64,000 nucleotides of DNA. Origin: Watersipora subatra. Taxonomy: Eukaryota > Bryozoa > Gymnolaemata > Cheilostomatida > Watersiporidae. Positions within the stretch are counted from its first letter, which is position 1; every line of letters begins with the position of its first letter. Location: assembly GCF_963576615.1 (NCBI RefSeq), contig NC_088709.1, positions 13,522,764 through 13,586,763 on the forward strand, given 5' to 3'. The notes beneath the pieces were generated by a model. It was not told where the DNA came from and did not search any database. It worked only from the letters and a program-made list of their open reading frames with translations. Below are positions 1-11,128 of this stretch, piece by piece. A program made the position numbers and the translations under genes.

Positions 1-457
1 ATCTGAAGGTATGTGAAAGCGTTTTCTGAATTTTTTTACGTGCCAAAAATTGGTCATTGATTTTAAGATTGGCTAGTTAAGTTCTCGTAACTCTAAACCG
101 GTAGTTCTTAACTCTGTTGTACATATTGAACCTAGATAATTTGCTATCCCAGTTTATTATGTAACAATTTCTAAATTTTTGTTAATATTTTTTGTACATT
201 TTAACTTCAAAAAACTGTTTTGTGCTCACTCTAACTAGAGACATTTATATAATGAATGCCCGTGTACGTAGCAGGCCATAGAATGAACTTATTATAAAAC
301 TAGAAGGGCTGTTTTAGTTCCAGTATCGTTCACTCTGAAAATCGTCAGGTGTGAGATTCATCACCATTACATGATTATATTATTTATATGATAGACGATA
401 TCTTTTTAAATGGTGGCGATTTTCAAATCGGTTACCTTTAAAAATCTTAGAATCTTT
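1..457. other. Left edge, no gene recognised
   Basis: AT-rich sequence. No exon with supporting splice sites and no recognisable domain was seen on either strand. Confidence 0.5.
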
Positions 458-561
458 AGATCTTACAAATTGTATTAGCAGAAGAATGCTGGGTATTAGG
501 GGAATATAACTCCTATTGAAGCAATCATTCTTTTTAAACACTTACCATATTATCTATGTTA
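458..561 (+). repeat. Dispersed repeat R1, copy 1
   Basis: About 100 bp nearly identical to 50155-50258 in the same orientation, with only a few substitutions. It ends in TGTTAA, exactly where the foldback element at 562 begins, so the foldback element seems to have inserted into or next to an R1 copy. The family is not recognised. Confidence 0.8.
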
Positions 562-1473
562 AAGGTTGACTTGCAACAAAATTCACATTACAGTTATTTG
601 GTATCAAAAGGTTCACCATGTCTTACTCTGTTGTGTTGTAGGTGCAAAATATGTGGAAATGTGATTACAAGCTCTTGAAAGCTCAAAAACGAACAGTTAA
701 TCGCCGCCATCATGAAACTGCCATAGATTAGAATCCCTTTCCAAAGGGCTCAAATGGGACGTAGTAATTGAACAAGATGGCTTCTGTTTACACTTTCATG
801 CAACTCATTTGTCAAAATATTTTTACGAATATACTTCACGCATTCAATAAAACCATGTCTATTGTTCTTACGCGTCTATTTCATCATCATTGTAGTGCTA
901 TCACTTTCAGCACTGATATCTCAAAACCTACCATGAAAACTTGTTTAACTTTTTAACCTTAGCTCAAAGATGTGCATATCATTCTCTGATGAACATGACG
1001 AGCCTGTTGGTCACCTGTGATAGTCGAAAAATGCTGCAGAAAATATTTGCGCTGTTTGGCAGGAAGTATGGGTCACACGATCAGATTACGACTAGAGGAT
1101 TAGACCAAGCCGAAACAAAACTGTAAAGTAGCGAGCATTTATATTTGATACGGGCTTTTCAGTAAAATCCGAAGTGTTTGTCATAAACTAGTGCTACGAG
1201 AAGTTTTATATCGAGCCTTTTACTAGCGTTTCAATTCACGTGAGAAAATTACATGTCAAAACAATAACCAAGCGTTTGACTACGTCAGAGAAATAAATTG
1301 ATTCCAATCTACGGCGGCTTCAGGATGGCGGCGATTATCTGCTCGTTTTTGAGCTTTTAAGAGCTTGTAATCACATTTTCACATATTTTGCACCTACAAC
1401 ACAGCAGAGTAAGACATGGTGAATCTTTTAATACCAAATAACTGTAATGTGAATTTTATTGCAAGTCAACCTT
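562..1473 (+). mobile_element. Foldback-type element, copy 1 (912 bp, long terminal inverted repeats)
   Basis: The ends are inverted repeats of about 165 bp: AAGGTTGACTTGCAAC opens it and the reverse complement closes it at 1473. A second copy of the same length lies at 8975-9886 in the opposite orientation and matches through the interior as well. The interior has no transposase-like frame, only short ORFs, so this is a non-autonomous element. A clean target duplication is not obvious; TTA or TTAA next to the ends is possible. Confidence 0.85.
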
Positions 1474-1552
1474 CACAAAACGTCACAAACTATTAAATTG
1501 ACTTATTGTGAAGCTCTAGGTTTATGTGAGTATTTATTAAAAAATTAATAAT

Positions 1553-1821
1553 GATTTTTCATCACATTCAAGACAGTTGTACGTTTTACTGGCGCACAAA
1601 ATGACCTGTGCATTAACATCACTGTGTTCAAAGAGCAAGACTAGTACAATGCATAAACTCACAACAATCTTTTTTATAAAGGCATGACTTGGCAAACCAG
1701 CGTGCTTTCTGCTGTTGTCTTTCAAAGTTCTCCATCGACCCCCTGAGACTAACTCATCAAACCCCTAGGGGGTTGATCGAACCCTCTAGGGGGTTGATCA
1801 AACCCAGGTTAAGAACCACTG
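1553..1821 (+). mobile_element. Degenerate hAT-like MITE, copy lacking its left end
   Basis: Shares long stretches with 26284-26559, including a segment around TGCATTAACATCACTGTGTT, and ends in AAGAACCACTG, which is the inverse of CAGTGGTT at the start of the other copy. CAGTGGTT-type ends are typical of hAT-derived MITEs. Just before its end this copy carries a local duplication of a CCCTAGGGGGTTGATC-like motif (1760-1805). Confidence 0.6.
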
Positions 1822-2177
1822 CTCTAAATTAATTAGTCTATCAACTACTTCAAAAAGCTTCTGTAAGGTGAATACAACTTTGAGTAAACATGTTTACAAA
1901 TAGGCATCAGTTCGTCAAAGCATTTAGTCAACCGTGTTTAAATTCGATCTTTTGTTTTAAACGACTTTCTAGATTCTTACGCAACCTTTCTAATCAAAGG
2001 AAACGACATTCGAAAATTTCCAATGGTTTTCTCAGGCCAGGGGACTCCCCAACTGTTACTGCGTAGACATTTTAACAAGTTCAAAAAGGTACACTGTTCA
2101 TATCAAAAGAATGCTGCCGGGTGTTCGGTTTGGATAAATACATAGAACTGTTATCGATGATGCTAGCAAAAACTTAC
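1822..2177. other. Stretch with no recognised gene
   Basis: This is where the third coding exon of the secreted-protein gene would be expected on the minus strand. No acceptor with a matching open phase could be supported here. Confidence 0.4.
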
Positions 2178-2346
2178 CTCTTAATGCAATTGTTCAGCAC
2201 ACATATTCCGCAATTCCTGCTGGCATTATTTCTGATCTCATGGCACTCCCTGTAAGCTGTTTGAAGCTTGATGTATGCTTTCTTAGCTTCTGCAATGCTG
2301 CTTTCTGTTGCTCTGCTTATATCACTTAGTCCAGCTTGTTTAACTT
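2178..2346 (-). CDS. Secreted protein, exon 2 (helix and Cys cluster)
   Basis: 55 codons bounded by CCTACAG and GTAAGT. Cysteines sit in CHEIRNNASRNCGICVLNNC; the upstream 30 residues are predicted helical. Confidence 0.6.
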
Positions 2347-3654
2347 CTGTAGGAACATTCAGACTTCTCATAGAAAACAGCATACGCTTCTACTTTCATG
2401 TGTGTATATAAAATGAGCACCTAGTCGTATAAGACAAAAGACTCCATACAGATACGCTATCCTATCCTATATGCTTGTTTGCTCTTTTTTGTATCAAAGG
2501 ACTGTTGTTAATAGGCCTGTGTGATCTTTGTTTAAATTCTGCATTTTGGCAATTGAATCTCATGACTTTAGGCATGCCCAATTTAGTATAATATCACACG
2601 GTAAAGTTGAAACACTTGTGCTTTCCCCAATATAATAGTCGTATCTCTACACTCCTTACTTTGTTATACACCCTTCAGTTTGCTCTACACCCCTTTATTT
2701 CATTCTACACCCCTTTCCTTGCCATACCTCCTTACATTGTTTTACATCCCTTACTTTGCTTTACACCCCTTACCTTATTCTACACTCTTACCTTGTTCTA
2801 CAAAACATTCCAGATGAGTTTTCACAAAGAAATGTTTCAAATAACTATTTGTAAAAATCGCTAAAGCCCAAACTACGATTGTATCAAAACAAATACAAGA
2901 ACTCAAGAGTTTTGGGATGCCAGTCCGTGCAAGTCAAAGCATTTTGCTTTATTTCATACTATATGATGTAATGATTTCTGAGACATCTCCCGGATTTGAC
3001 ATTCTCCGCCGTCATGACAATCACTGCTGTCGTTCTGTTTACAATGCACAATTCTATGCATTCAGCAAATAAATAACATGTAGTTTGACCTTTGACCTAC
3101 TGAACAAGAAATATTTTCTGTGCATGAATCGTTCACTTCATGTTCATCCGACTATGAGCAAAAATATCATAGCCGTATGGTAAACAAACTTTATGCATTG
3201 GTCATTTTTTCATGTAGTTGATCTGTCATAATAATATACATGTATTATATTATTACAACATATTATATTATCTTACTATATAATCTTATCATATAATATT
3301 ATATACTATTATATTAAATTGTTTTACCATATTATCTTTTAATATTATAATATTATATAATATTATTATATTATTTTATTATCATATCATATAATTTATA
3401 TTGTATTATGTTGTACCATGTTATGTTATATTAAGACTCACCTTAAACTACCTTAATAGTATGTATTATTTGTGATATTCTTTGATCGACTAGAAGAGCA
3501 AAACTGAAAAAGTACTGAAAACTAGAAAGAGTTAGAATTGCAATTGTAGCTCACCTTCCAGCTGGTCGAGAGACAACTCCTTCACTGTTAACGCTGATCT
3601 TGAGCCAACGTGGCAAGTCAAAAGCACAAGAAGATAAAGGATTTTTTGTGACAT
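2178..3654 (-). CDS. Small secreted cysteine-containing protein, 5' two exons (partial gene)
   Basis: Two minus-strand exons join in frame: complement(3555..3654) and complement(2178..2346). Exon 1 starts at an ATG and encodes a clear signal peptide (hydrophobic core ILYLLVLL, small residues before a likely cleavage site near residue 20). It ends in phase 1 at a GTGAGC donor. Exon 2 follows a CCTACAG acceptor in the matching phase and ends at a consensus GTAAGT in phase 2. The 89 residues seen hold an Ala/Glu/Lys-rich amphipathic helix, then a cysteine cluster (one Cys, a CxxC pair, then another Cys) overlapping an N-glycosylation sequon, NAS. The helix plus Cys cluster recalls the cysteine-containing helical parts of clusterin-like or other extracellular proteins, but I cannot assign a family. 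The 3' exons were not found; they may lie left of the window or have been lost to the transposons at 562-1821. Confidence 0.55.
2645..2805 (+). repeat. Degenerate ~22-bp tandem repeat
   Basis: Irregular copies of a unit like TTCTACACCCCTTACTTTG. Lies in the intron between the two secreted-protein exons. Confidence 0.7.
3225..3435. repeat. AT-rich simple repeat (TATTATA-type)
   Basis: About 200 bp almost purely A and T in short irregular TATTATA/ATATTAT units, inside the same intron. Confidence 0.85.
3555..3654 (-). CDS. Secreted protein, exon 1 (signal peptide)
   Basis: 33 codons plus one base. Begins MSQKILYLLVLLTCHVGS, a textbook signal sequence, and ends at a GTGAGC donor in phase 1. Confidence 0.6.
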
Positions 3655-5024
3655 TGTGTAGTTTGTCGGATATGAACAGCATTAGACTCTCTATTGTGAA
3701 ACTTCCAGGCAGCGGTCCTTATATATAAGCTGTCGATATGGCAGCAAACATAGTCTGACTCATTCGTTGACCCATTTGGAATTCCTAGACTAAGAGCCAA
3801 AAGAAGAACCTTATATCATATTCATTTACACGTAGCTTCTAATGATTGGTCGCAATAAAAAGTACGTATGCAGCGTTAGGGGTCTACAGTCATGTGGTAC
3901 TCAATGTTAACAAGATTTGCTCAGTCATTACAAAGGAAAGACTACATTCCACCTCCTTTAGATAAAGCTTAGTATGCTACTGCTAATGTTATTGGAAACT
4001 TGCCATTTGCGTGTACATGCGGTCATAAACCAATTGTCTATTACGGCGCAAAATGATGAAGCTGGCAAATGAAAAACTGAAGTATAAAGTTCAATTTCAA
4101 ATAACAAGTCTTTGAACTACACTCATCTCTATATGTAAAAATAAAGCATAATTTTAAACAATTGTTTCCTTACTTAAGATGTAATCTTCATTTTTTTCAT
4201 CACACTTTTAAATCTATCACTAGAGGATGAATTTGTGCGTATAAGTCAACCAAAGACATTCTATGGCCAGATGCTTTCATGTACAGATATGTTATTTTAC
4301 AGAAATTTGTATAAAATTAGATGTTGAGGTAAACAGTTCCTCATATATCAATGGGTGTGAAAAGGCTACAAAAAGATGGTTGAAGTTTTTCTTTAAACAC
4401 AAATTTATAATTTTCATGAAAATCAACCTCTATCTTTGCCGGACACATCAATTTGAATGACTGTAATCCTTGCGGAGCATTAGTCCTGCATTTTTAACTT
4501 TGCAACATTGCTACATTGCAGCATTTTCAAGTATTATTTAAACCTTTTCCTCGCTAACACATAAAAGCGGCTCAAAATTTCTTACATTTGTGGTTGTTGC
4601 CACCATTTTTTTCGAGCGCTAGAAAAGTAGTCAGTTCTACTGTTGTCACCAACTTAACTAAAAAACTGGTCATTTTTCATAAGCCAGTATAAAAATAATG
4701 CTTCCAAAAGTAGCATTTTAAAAACTAAATACCGTCCATAATTTATTTTATTTGTTACATTAAAAAAACACTAAAATATATTATAACAAAGAATAATATA
4801 TATAGTATAATATAATATAATAAATTTATGTCAGTTAGAATTTACTTTCCTGTTTATTTGTAATGAGGAAACTAGAAGGTTCTAGCATTAAAATTGCAGC
4901 TCACAACTAACGCCTATTCCCTTAGAAATCTATAATTTAATTTTATCAGTTTGTCATATGCATCAAAACCCTGTGTCAGAGGTAAATAAAGTCAAGCTGA
5001 GGTTTAAACCTTAAAATGATTTTT
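3655..5024. other. Stretch with no recognised gene
   Basis: The promoter and 5' UTR of the minus-strand secreted gene should lie in the first few hundred bases, but no specific element can be pointed to. The rest is AT-rich with a short TATAATATAATA tract near 4795-4830. Confidence 0.4.
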
Positions 5025-5161
5025 AGATTATAGATTAGATTATAGATTAGATTATAGATTAGATTAGAGATTAGATTATAGATTAGATTATAAATTAGAT
5101 TATAGATTAGATTATAGATTAGATTATAGATTAGATTATAGATTAGATTATAGATTAGATT
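5025..5161 (+). repeat. 12-bp minisatellite, unit ATTATAGATTAG
   Basis: About eleven near-perfect copies in tandem, with a few units changed by one base. Confidence 0.95.
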
Positions 5162-5945
5162 GCTGCATCGTTAAAAAGCAAACCAAGAAGGAAAATCTCT
5201 TTTAATTGCTCTTGAATAACAGAAAATACTCAAATCTTGGAGAATACGCTTTGCCCAGCTTGTTGAAATTTGTTAAACAAAACTAGACCAGTTGAAACTG
5301 TTCAAATTGTAGCAAACAAAATAGCCTCAAATTCCTGAATAAAGATTAATAACTTAAATTTAGCATGAGATTCTTCTAGATGGTAAGAAATTGCCAATTA
5401 ATAATTAACCAATTGCTAAACACACAAGCTACCATTGCAAAATACTCTTTGTTAGGTGACCAATGCGTCATTTTTAATGCTAAATTCTTTTTATAGCAAC
5501 TACTTGGCTTTGCTTACGGATCTTTAAACAAATTCAATTGCTGAAGTAGCTGAATAGGATAATTACTTGGATTTCCAACGGCATGGAAGTGGGAAGTTTT
5601 CACAGTCATCTAGCACGAAAGGACTGAAACTGATGCAAAGTATTGCCGGCTACGTTCATGATAAGCTAAAGGTATGTTTACATATAAAAGTTGATATTTG
5701 TTACAGCATTCATACACTAATAAAGTACTATTTATGAAAAATAAATAATAGGTAAATGAATTTTTATCTAAGACAAATTATCTTTTTGCCAAGACTTTAA
5801 AATCCCTAGTTTTGTATATACTCATGTTACAGACTGTTTTTGCTATTGAAGCCTCAGTGCTACAGCTCAGAGCCAGCAAGGGAGATGACTCCCATTGTCA
5901 ATGAGAGTTGACTTCCTAACATAAAACATCTAAGTTGTCTCACTT
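5162..5945. other. Stretch with no recognised gene
   Basis: No exon, repeat family or RNA gene could be supported. Confidence 0.4.
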
Positions 5946-5946
5946 G

Positions 5947-5991
<45 letters not shown>

Positions 5992-6012
5992 TATATATAT
6001 TTATATATATTA
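5946..6012. repeat. (TA)n / TATATTTA microsatellite
   Basis: Perfect TA run followed by TATATTTATATA units. A SINE-like head with GTCCGTCCG repeats follows at 6040-6080. Confidence 0.9.
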
Positions 6013-6029
6013 TGTAGATATACTCAATC

Positions 6030-6240
6030 TTTGCTATAAAAGGAGCCGTGTCCGTCCGTTTGTCCGTCCGTCTGAAGCCATAGTAACAACTTGGAAAAAA
6101 TATTGCATCATTTGGAATTCGGACTCATTATATATAAAACTAAAGAGAAAGAGAGAAAGTTGAAGAGAGTGAGACAGAGAAAGTTGAAGAGAGGGAGACA
6201 GAGAAAGAGAGAGAAAAAAAGAGGGCAAGTGGTCTGCCCT
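6030..6240 (+). repeat. SINE-like fragment plus purine-rich tract
   Basis: A GTGTCCGTCCG...GTCTGAAGCC block resembles the motif near 15870-15900. It is followed by a GAGAAAGA-rich purine tract (6145-6230). Confidence 0.45.
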
Positions 6241-7737
6241 GCACTAGTCCATTGTATAGCTTGTCTGCCTATCCCTAGGTATTCCAAGCATTGCGTGATA
6301 GACTATCAGGGAATATTTTGTATCAGCATTTCATCAGACTGTTGGAAACTGGAAATTCCTAGCGTGCCACGTGTACTGCATCTATAGATACACCATTTTG
6401 CAAACAGCTGAACTATTTGTGATCTTCAAGACTACAGCGAGGCACCCCGGTCTAGCTATTCACAACAATCAAACTCAACAAACCTATTTGTTATACTTCA
6501 GCTTTCGATTACACCGACTCAATAGTAATTTTTTCACATTGTAAATAGTGATATGCCTAGTTAAACCTTTCTTAGGTTACCTAGAGGGTAATTCCTGTCT
6601 TGAAAACCACTAAAAGAGAAGATGCTCATTGGCTACGTTGCGGCTCCCTATGTATTGCTGTTTTATGAAGTGAAGCTATTACTAAGAGTGACCGCGTAAC
6701 AAATCGGGAGGAGCCCCTTGCCATCGCGATAAGTGCTATGTTATCAGCAGCTGCATCTTTCATCATAATTTGAAAGCCATAAATTTCAAAGCTTTGCGGA
6801 TTTTGCATCAAAATTATCACTAGTGCTTAACTAATGATTTGAGTATAATTATGAAATGCTATATTATTGCGTAAAGTGAATTACTAAAAACCACCAATGT
6901 AATACCACAAACAATTAATTAGCCTAGGAGCCAGGTAGGTATAGAAGTAAATCACTCTGAAGTCCATCTATACGTGTATCAGTCAATAAAACTTGTGTCG
7001 ATGCAACAACAATAGAAATGCTGTAACATCGGTGTACTTGCGTAAAGGTCAATGTACATGCATCAACACGTTTACACATGCATTGATATTTGAATATAGC
7101 ATAAGAAGTGTATTAGGTAGAGCTTGATACCCACTGGCTAAACAAACAATGATATATGCCTGTATCAAACGGGATTTACAGACATGCACCAAAATTAACT
7201 TACTCCTTGGAACAGTAATGAGGTGTTTGGGCGCGCTTGGCAACGCTGATTTGAGAAGGATCCAAACTCCTGCCTTTAGTATTGATTCTAGAATTGAGTG
7301 CTGTGTATGAGTTATGTTCCCTTGTATTTTATTTAAAGATCAGATTACTGCTTGGGGCTCATCATGGACCCGTCAGATACAAATGTTGAAGAGGCTCTTT
7401 TAAATAAAAGGAAGAAAATACCTTTTACTTTTCTGACATACATGACCTATTATTTCAGTTAATAAAACTCAATGCAATTTTTCTCACTTCATCAAGTCAT
7501 TACTTGTGAAGAGAGAGAGACTTCTGAAGTAGATTAGCACACTTACTCTAGCTTAAGTTCCTTCCCAAAGGTGAGATAGCATGGTTTACAGGCTAGTAGA
7601 GAGGTTGAGAAAGATGAAAAACTGTTTCTGACTGCTATGATTCTTTCCGAGAATAGAAGTTATAAAAAATTACCCAAAATAAACTGGAAGATGCGAGAGA
7701 TAGCTTGAATAGCTAAAAGTAGATGTAGCGATGACGA
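6241..7737. other. Stretch with no recognised gene
   Basis: Only short ORFs. A 34-codon ATG ORF at 7364-7468 (MDPSDTNVEEALLNKR...) has no supporting splice sites or homology and is not called. Confidence 0.4.
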
Positions 7738-7810
7738 GAAAGAAAGAGAGAAAGAGAGAAAAAGAGTGAGAAAGAGTAAAAAAAGCGAGAAAGAGAGGGA
7801 GAGAGAGAGG

Positions 7811-7841
<31 letters not shown>

Positions 7842-8072
7842 GGGGAGAGAGGGAGAGAGGGAGAGAGGGAGAGAGGGAGAGAGAAAGAGAGAAAGAGAGG
7901 GAGAAAGAGAGATAGAGAGAGAGAGGGAGAGAAAGGGAGCGAGAGGGAGAGAGAGAAAGAGAGAGAAAGAGAGAAAGAGGGGGAGAAAGAGAAAGAGAGA
8001 GAAAGAGAGGGAGAGAGAGAGAGAGAGGGAGAGAGAGGGAGAGAGAGGGAGAGAGAGAGAAAGAGAGAGAGC
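7738..8072 (+). repeat. Long GA-rich purine tract (GAGAGA/GAAAGA)
   Basis: About 335 bp of almost pure purine on the plus strand. The long Ser/Leu open frames on the minus strand are by-products of CT repetition, not genes. Such mirror-symmetric purine tracts can form triplex DNA. Confidence 0.95.
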
Positions 8073-8974
8073 AACAGGGTTGACAGCGTTTTCTGTTGAC
8101 GTCATTAACTTGCGCTCAAGTTGGTCATACCAAAAATTATGTAGATTGTAGAGGAACAATCCTTACCCTGTTTCTTACACAAGTAGTGCTGGTAAGTTTC
8201 TAGAAGCCTCTGTAGCCTACAAATTTAAAAAGAGTCTGTTCCTAGTGTGGCTATCATAAGTGATAAAAGTGATGGTGAGAATTATAATGATAAGGTAAGC
8301 CTCATAAAGAGCCAACTACGTAACCTTCGATTTTTCGTGACGTCATTCTATCGTTGTCAGCCATCTTTGTAGACAACTTTTATCGTTGAAAACACGAAGC
8401 TTCTGCAATGAATTTTTGAAAACGATGCTTTTATTTGCAATTTTTTATCATAGAATTAAAACAGCACCAAAAAATACTATTAAATGAGAGAATGACAATC
8501 ATTTTCTACAAATATAGCGGCTTTTTTGTGAACGAGCGCGCGTGCAAATGGATTAATGACGTCAAGAAAATGATAGATTGTGCTTCGGACAAGAAAATGG
8601 ATTACGTAGTTGAACACTGCATCTAAGGTGTACAGTACATGATGAAAACGCTGAACTTCAAATCCGTGATAGGTCAGCCATTGGAAATGAAAACTAAAAT
8701 ACTGTATGGCTAAAATGGTCACTTAATACATATAAAAGCCGTATGATTCTTTAGTCATTTGCCATGTTTCGGAGAAAAAGCTTATCTATGGCCTTGCAAT
8801 CAGCTTAGTCGGTTTTTTAAAATCTCAAGCACTATGTAGTCTAAACCAGTGGCTCTCTGCCCTTGACAACTCTCGAGCTTCCCAACCAATGAGAAAAACG
8901 TAGAAGTTCAAGAACTTACCTTGAGGAGAAATCAAGGTCTATAATTATTATTTACACGAACAATAAAGACTTAG
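8073..8974. other. Stretch with no recognised gene
   Basis: Short open frames on both strands around 8435-8722 have no recognisable domain or splice support. Confidence 0.4.
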
Positions 8975-9886
8975 AGGTTGACTTGCAACAAAATTCACAT
9001 TACAGTTATTTGGTATCAACAGATTCACCATGTCTTACTCTACTGTGTTGTAGGTGCAAAATATGTGGAGATGTAATTACAAGCTCCTAAAAGCTCAAAA
9101 ATGAACAGTTTATCGCCGCCATCACGAAACCGCCGTAGATTGAAACCAGTTTATTTCTCTGAAGTAGTCAATCCATTTGGTTATTGTATTGACACATGAT
9201 GTTTTCACGTGAATTGGAAGGCCAATAAAAGGCTCAATATAAAACTTCTCGTAGCACTAGTTTATGACAAACACTTCGGGTTCTACCGAAAGCCCCGTAT
9301 CAAATATAGATGCTCGCTACATTACAATTTTTTTTTCGGTTTGGCCTAATCATTTAGTCATAATCTGATCGTGTGACCCATACTTCCTGCCAAACAGCGC
9401 GTACAAATTCTGCAGCATTTTTCGACTATCACAGGTGACCAACAGGCTCGTCATGTTTATCAGTGAATAATATGCACTCTTTCGAGCTAAGGTTAAAAGA
9501 TTAAACGAATTTTTATGGTAGGTTTTGAGATATCAGTGCTCAAAGTGACAGCATTACGATGATAATGAAATAGATGCGTAATGACAATAGACATGGTTTT
9601 ATCGAATGTGTGAAGTATATCTGTGAAAATATTTCAACGAATGAGGTTGCATGAAGGTGTAAACAAAAGCCATCTTGTTCAGTTACACCCCAATTGAGCC
9701 GTTTTGGAAAGGGATTCTAATCTACGGCGTTTTGGTGATGCCTGTGACTAACAGTTCGTTTTTGAGCTTTTAAGAGTTTGTAATCACATTTCCACATATT
9801 TAGCACCTACAACACAGCAGAGTAAGACATGGTGAATCTTTTGATACCAAATAACTGTAATGTGAATTTTGTTGCAAGTCAACCTT
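8975..9886 (-). mobile_element. Foldback-type element, copy 2 (912 bp)
   Basis: Same ends and same length as 562-1473, but inverted: the block next to the left end of copy 1 appears here next to the right end as its reverse complement. Base differences are scattered through both copies, so the insertions are not very recent. Confidence 0.85.
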
Positions 9887-10239
9887 TAAGAATATTGGGA
9901 TAATTTTTATTAGCTGATTCAAGTTGTCTTATCTTCTAGCTATTTTTAGCTGTTCTATTAGATGCTGGATGTTTCCCTATTTGCATGCTCGACCATGCTG
10001 GTAGCTGACCATATTAACTAACCATGAGTAACAAATATTGTTACGCACATTCCTGTTGGCTAGTTAAGAAACTATCACTAAGTTGTGTCAACTACATAGT
10101 ACATGAATTGAGTTATATTAAAGAGTGATTGCTCAACACTAATCCCATTGTCCTGGCATACTGGGAAGACAATTATTCGTATCTCTTGTGCATGGACATT
10201 TTTATTGCGATCTTGTATCGGAAAGACAATTTTTTATGG
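9887..10239. other. Stretch with no recognised gene
   Basis: Nothing recognisable on either strand. Confidence 0.4.
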
Positions 10240-10330
10240 TATCACACGCACACACGCGCATGCGCGCACACATGTGCGTGTATGCGCATGCATACGCATA
10301 CACGCACATGCGCGTGCACACAACTATGCA
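10240..10330. repeat. Alternating purine-pyrimidine tract (CA/CG/TG/TA)
   Basis: About 90 bp that alternates purine and pyrimidine almost without break, with GCGCATGCGCGC-like cores. This is the composition expected of a Z-DNA-prone microsatellite. Confidence 0.85.
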
Positions 10331-10950
10331 TATACACTTGAAGTACAAATGTTGACAGATAGGCATTATACATACAGACCAATAGGTTAACAGCTCCTAT
10401 GTGCCACTATCTGTCACTGTGTCGCACTTCCTTGTCATATCTTCAAGTAGCAAAACTTCGTCTAGAATGACTTGCATAACAAATACATAGACAAGATTCT
10501 TGTGGAACGGCAGATGACTAACCTACCCATTCTACTGCCCTCAAAAAGTATGCTATTTTCATTTCTTCTCCTTCCATAAAACTGGTTCTGACAATTGGTA
10601 AAGAATTACTAAGTTGTTGAACAATTGAAATAATTAAATTTGCTATATGTTTTTTTTATATTACATTTTTTAAAATTTGTTAATCATACTAGTTAACAGA
10701 CTAAGAATAATGTTGACAATCAGAATAGGCCAATCGAAGGATGAGAAACGCAAAAGTTCAACTAATCAAACAGAACTAAGACATCTTGTATCAGCTGTGA
10801 CCTAGCACTGCATCACGCGCAGGAAGCCATCGAATCTATGTGTAAGGTAATACTGGTAGATCTAGAGCTCAGATCCTCAAGTTTAGACAAAGTCTTTAAT
10901 ACACCTAGGTACAGCGATTTGAGAAAGATATACTGGATTTAGAGATCTAG
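10331..10950. other. Stretch with no recognised gene
   Basis: Nothing recognisable on either strand. Confidence 0.4.
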
Positions 10951-11128
10951 GCCAGGCCTGACCTGCGAACAATAAGTTTGTGTTCAATTCCTAAAAAAAG
11001 CGCTGTGGTTTCCCTAAAATCTTTTTTGTCAGATATTTTTTAATGTGACAAAAAATATTTTAGGGAAACCACCAGCATCCTTTTTTGGAATTGATCAAAA
11101 ATTTCTTGTTCGCGGGTCAGGCTTGGTC
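10951..11128. mobile_element. Small MITE with ~22-bp imperfect inverted ends
   Basis: GCCAGGCCTGACCTGCGAAC on the left pairs with GTTCGCGGGTCAGGCTTGG on the right. Inside, a second pair (TGGTTTCCCTAAAAT and its inverse) makes most of the element fold back. Both flanks carry TCTAG, but an exact target duplication is not clear. Confidence 0.75.

Noticed and set aside
7670..8159. Two Ser/Leu-rich minus-strand ORFs of 134 and 148 codons
   Set aside because: Pure products of the GA/CT repeat; no non-repeat domain.
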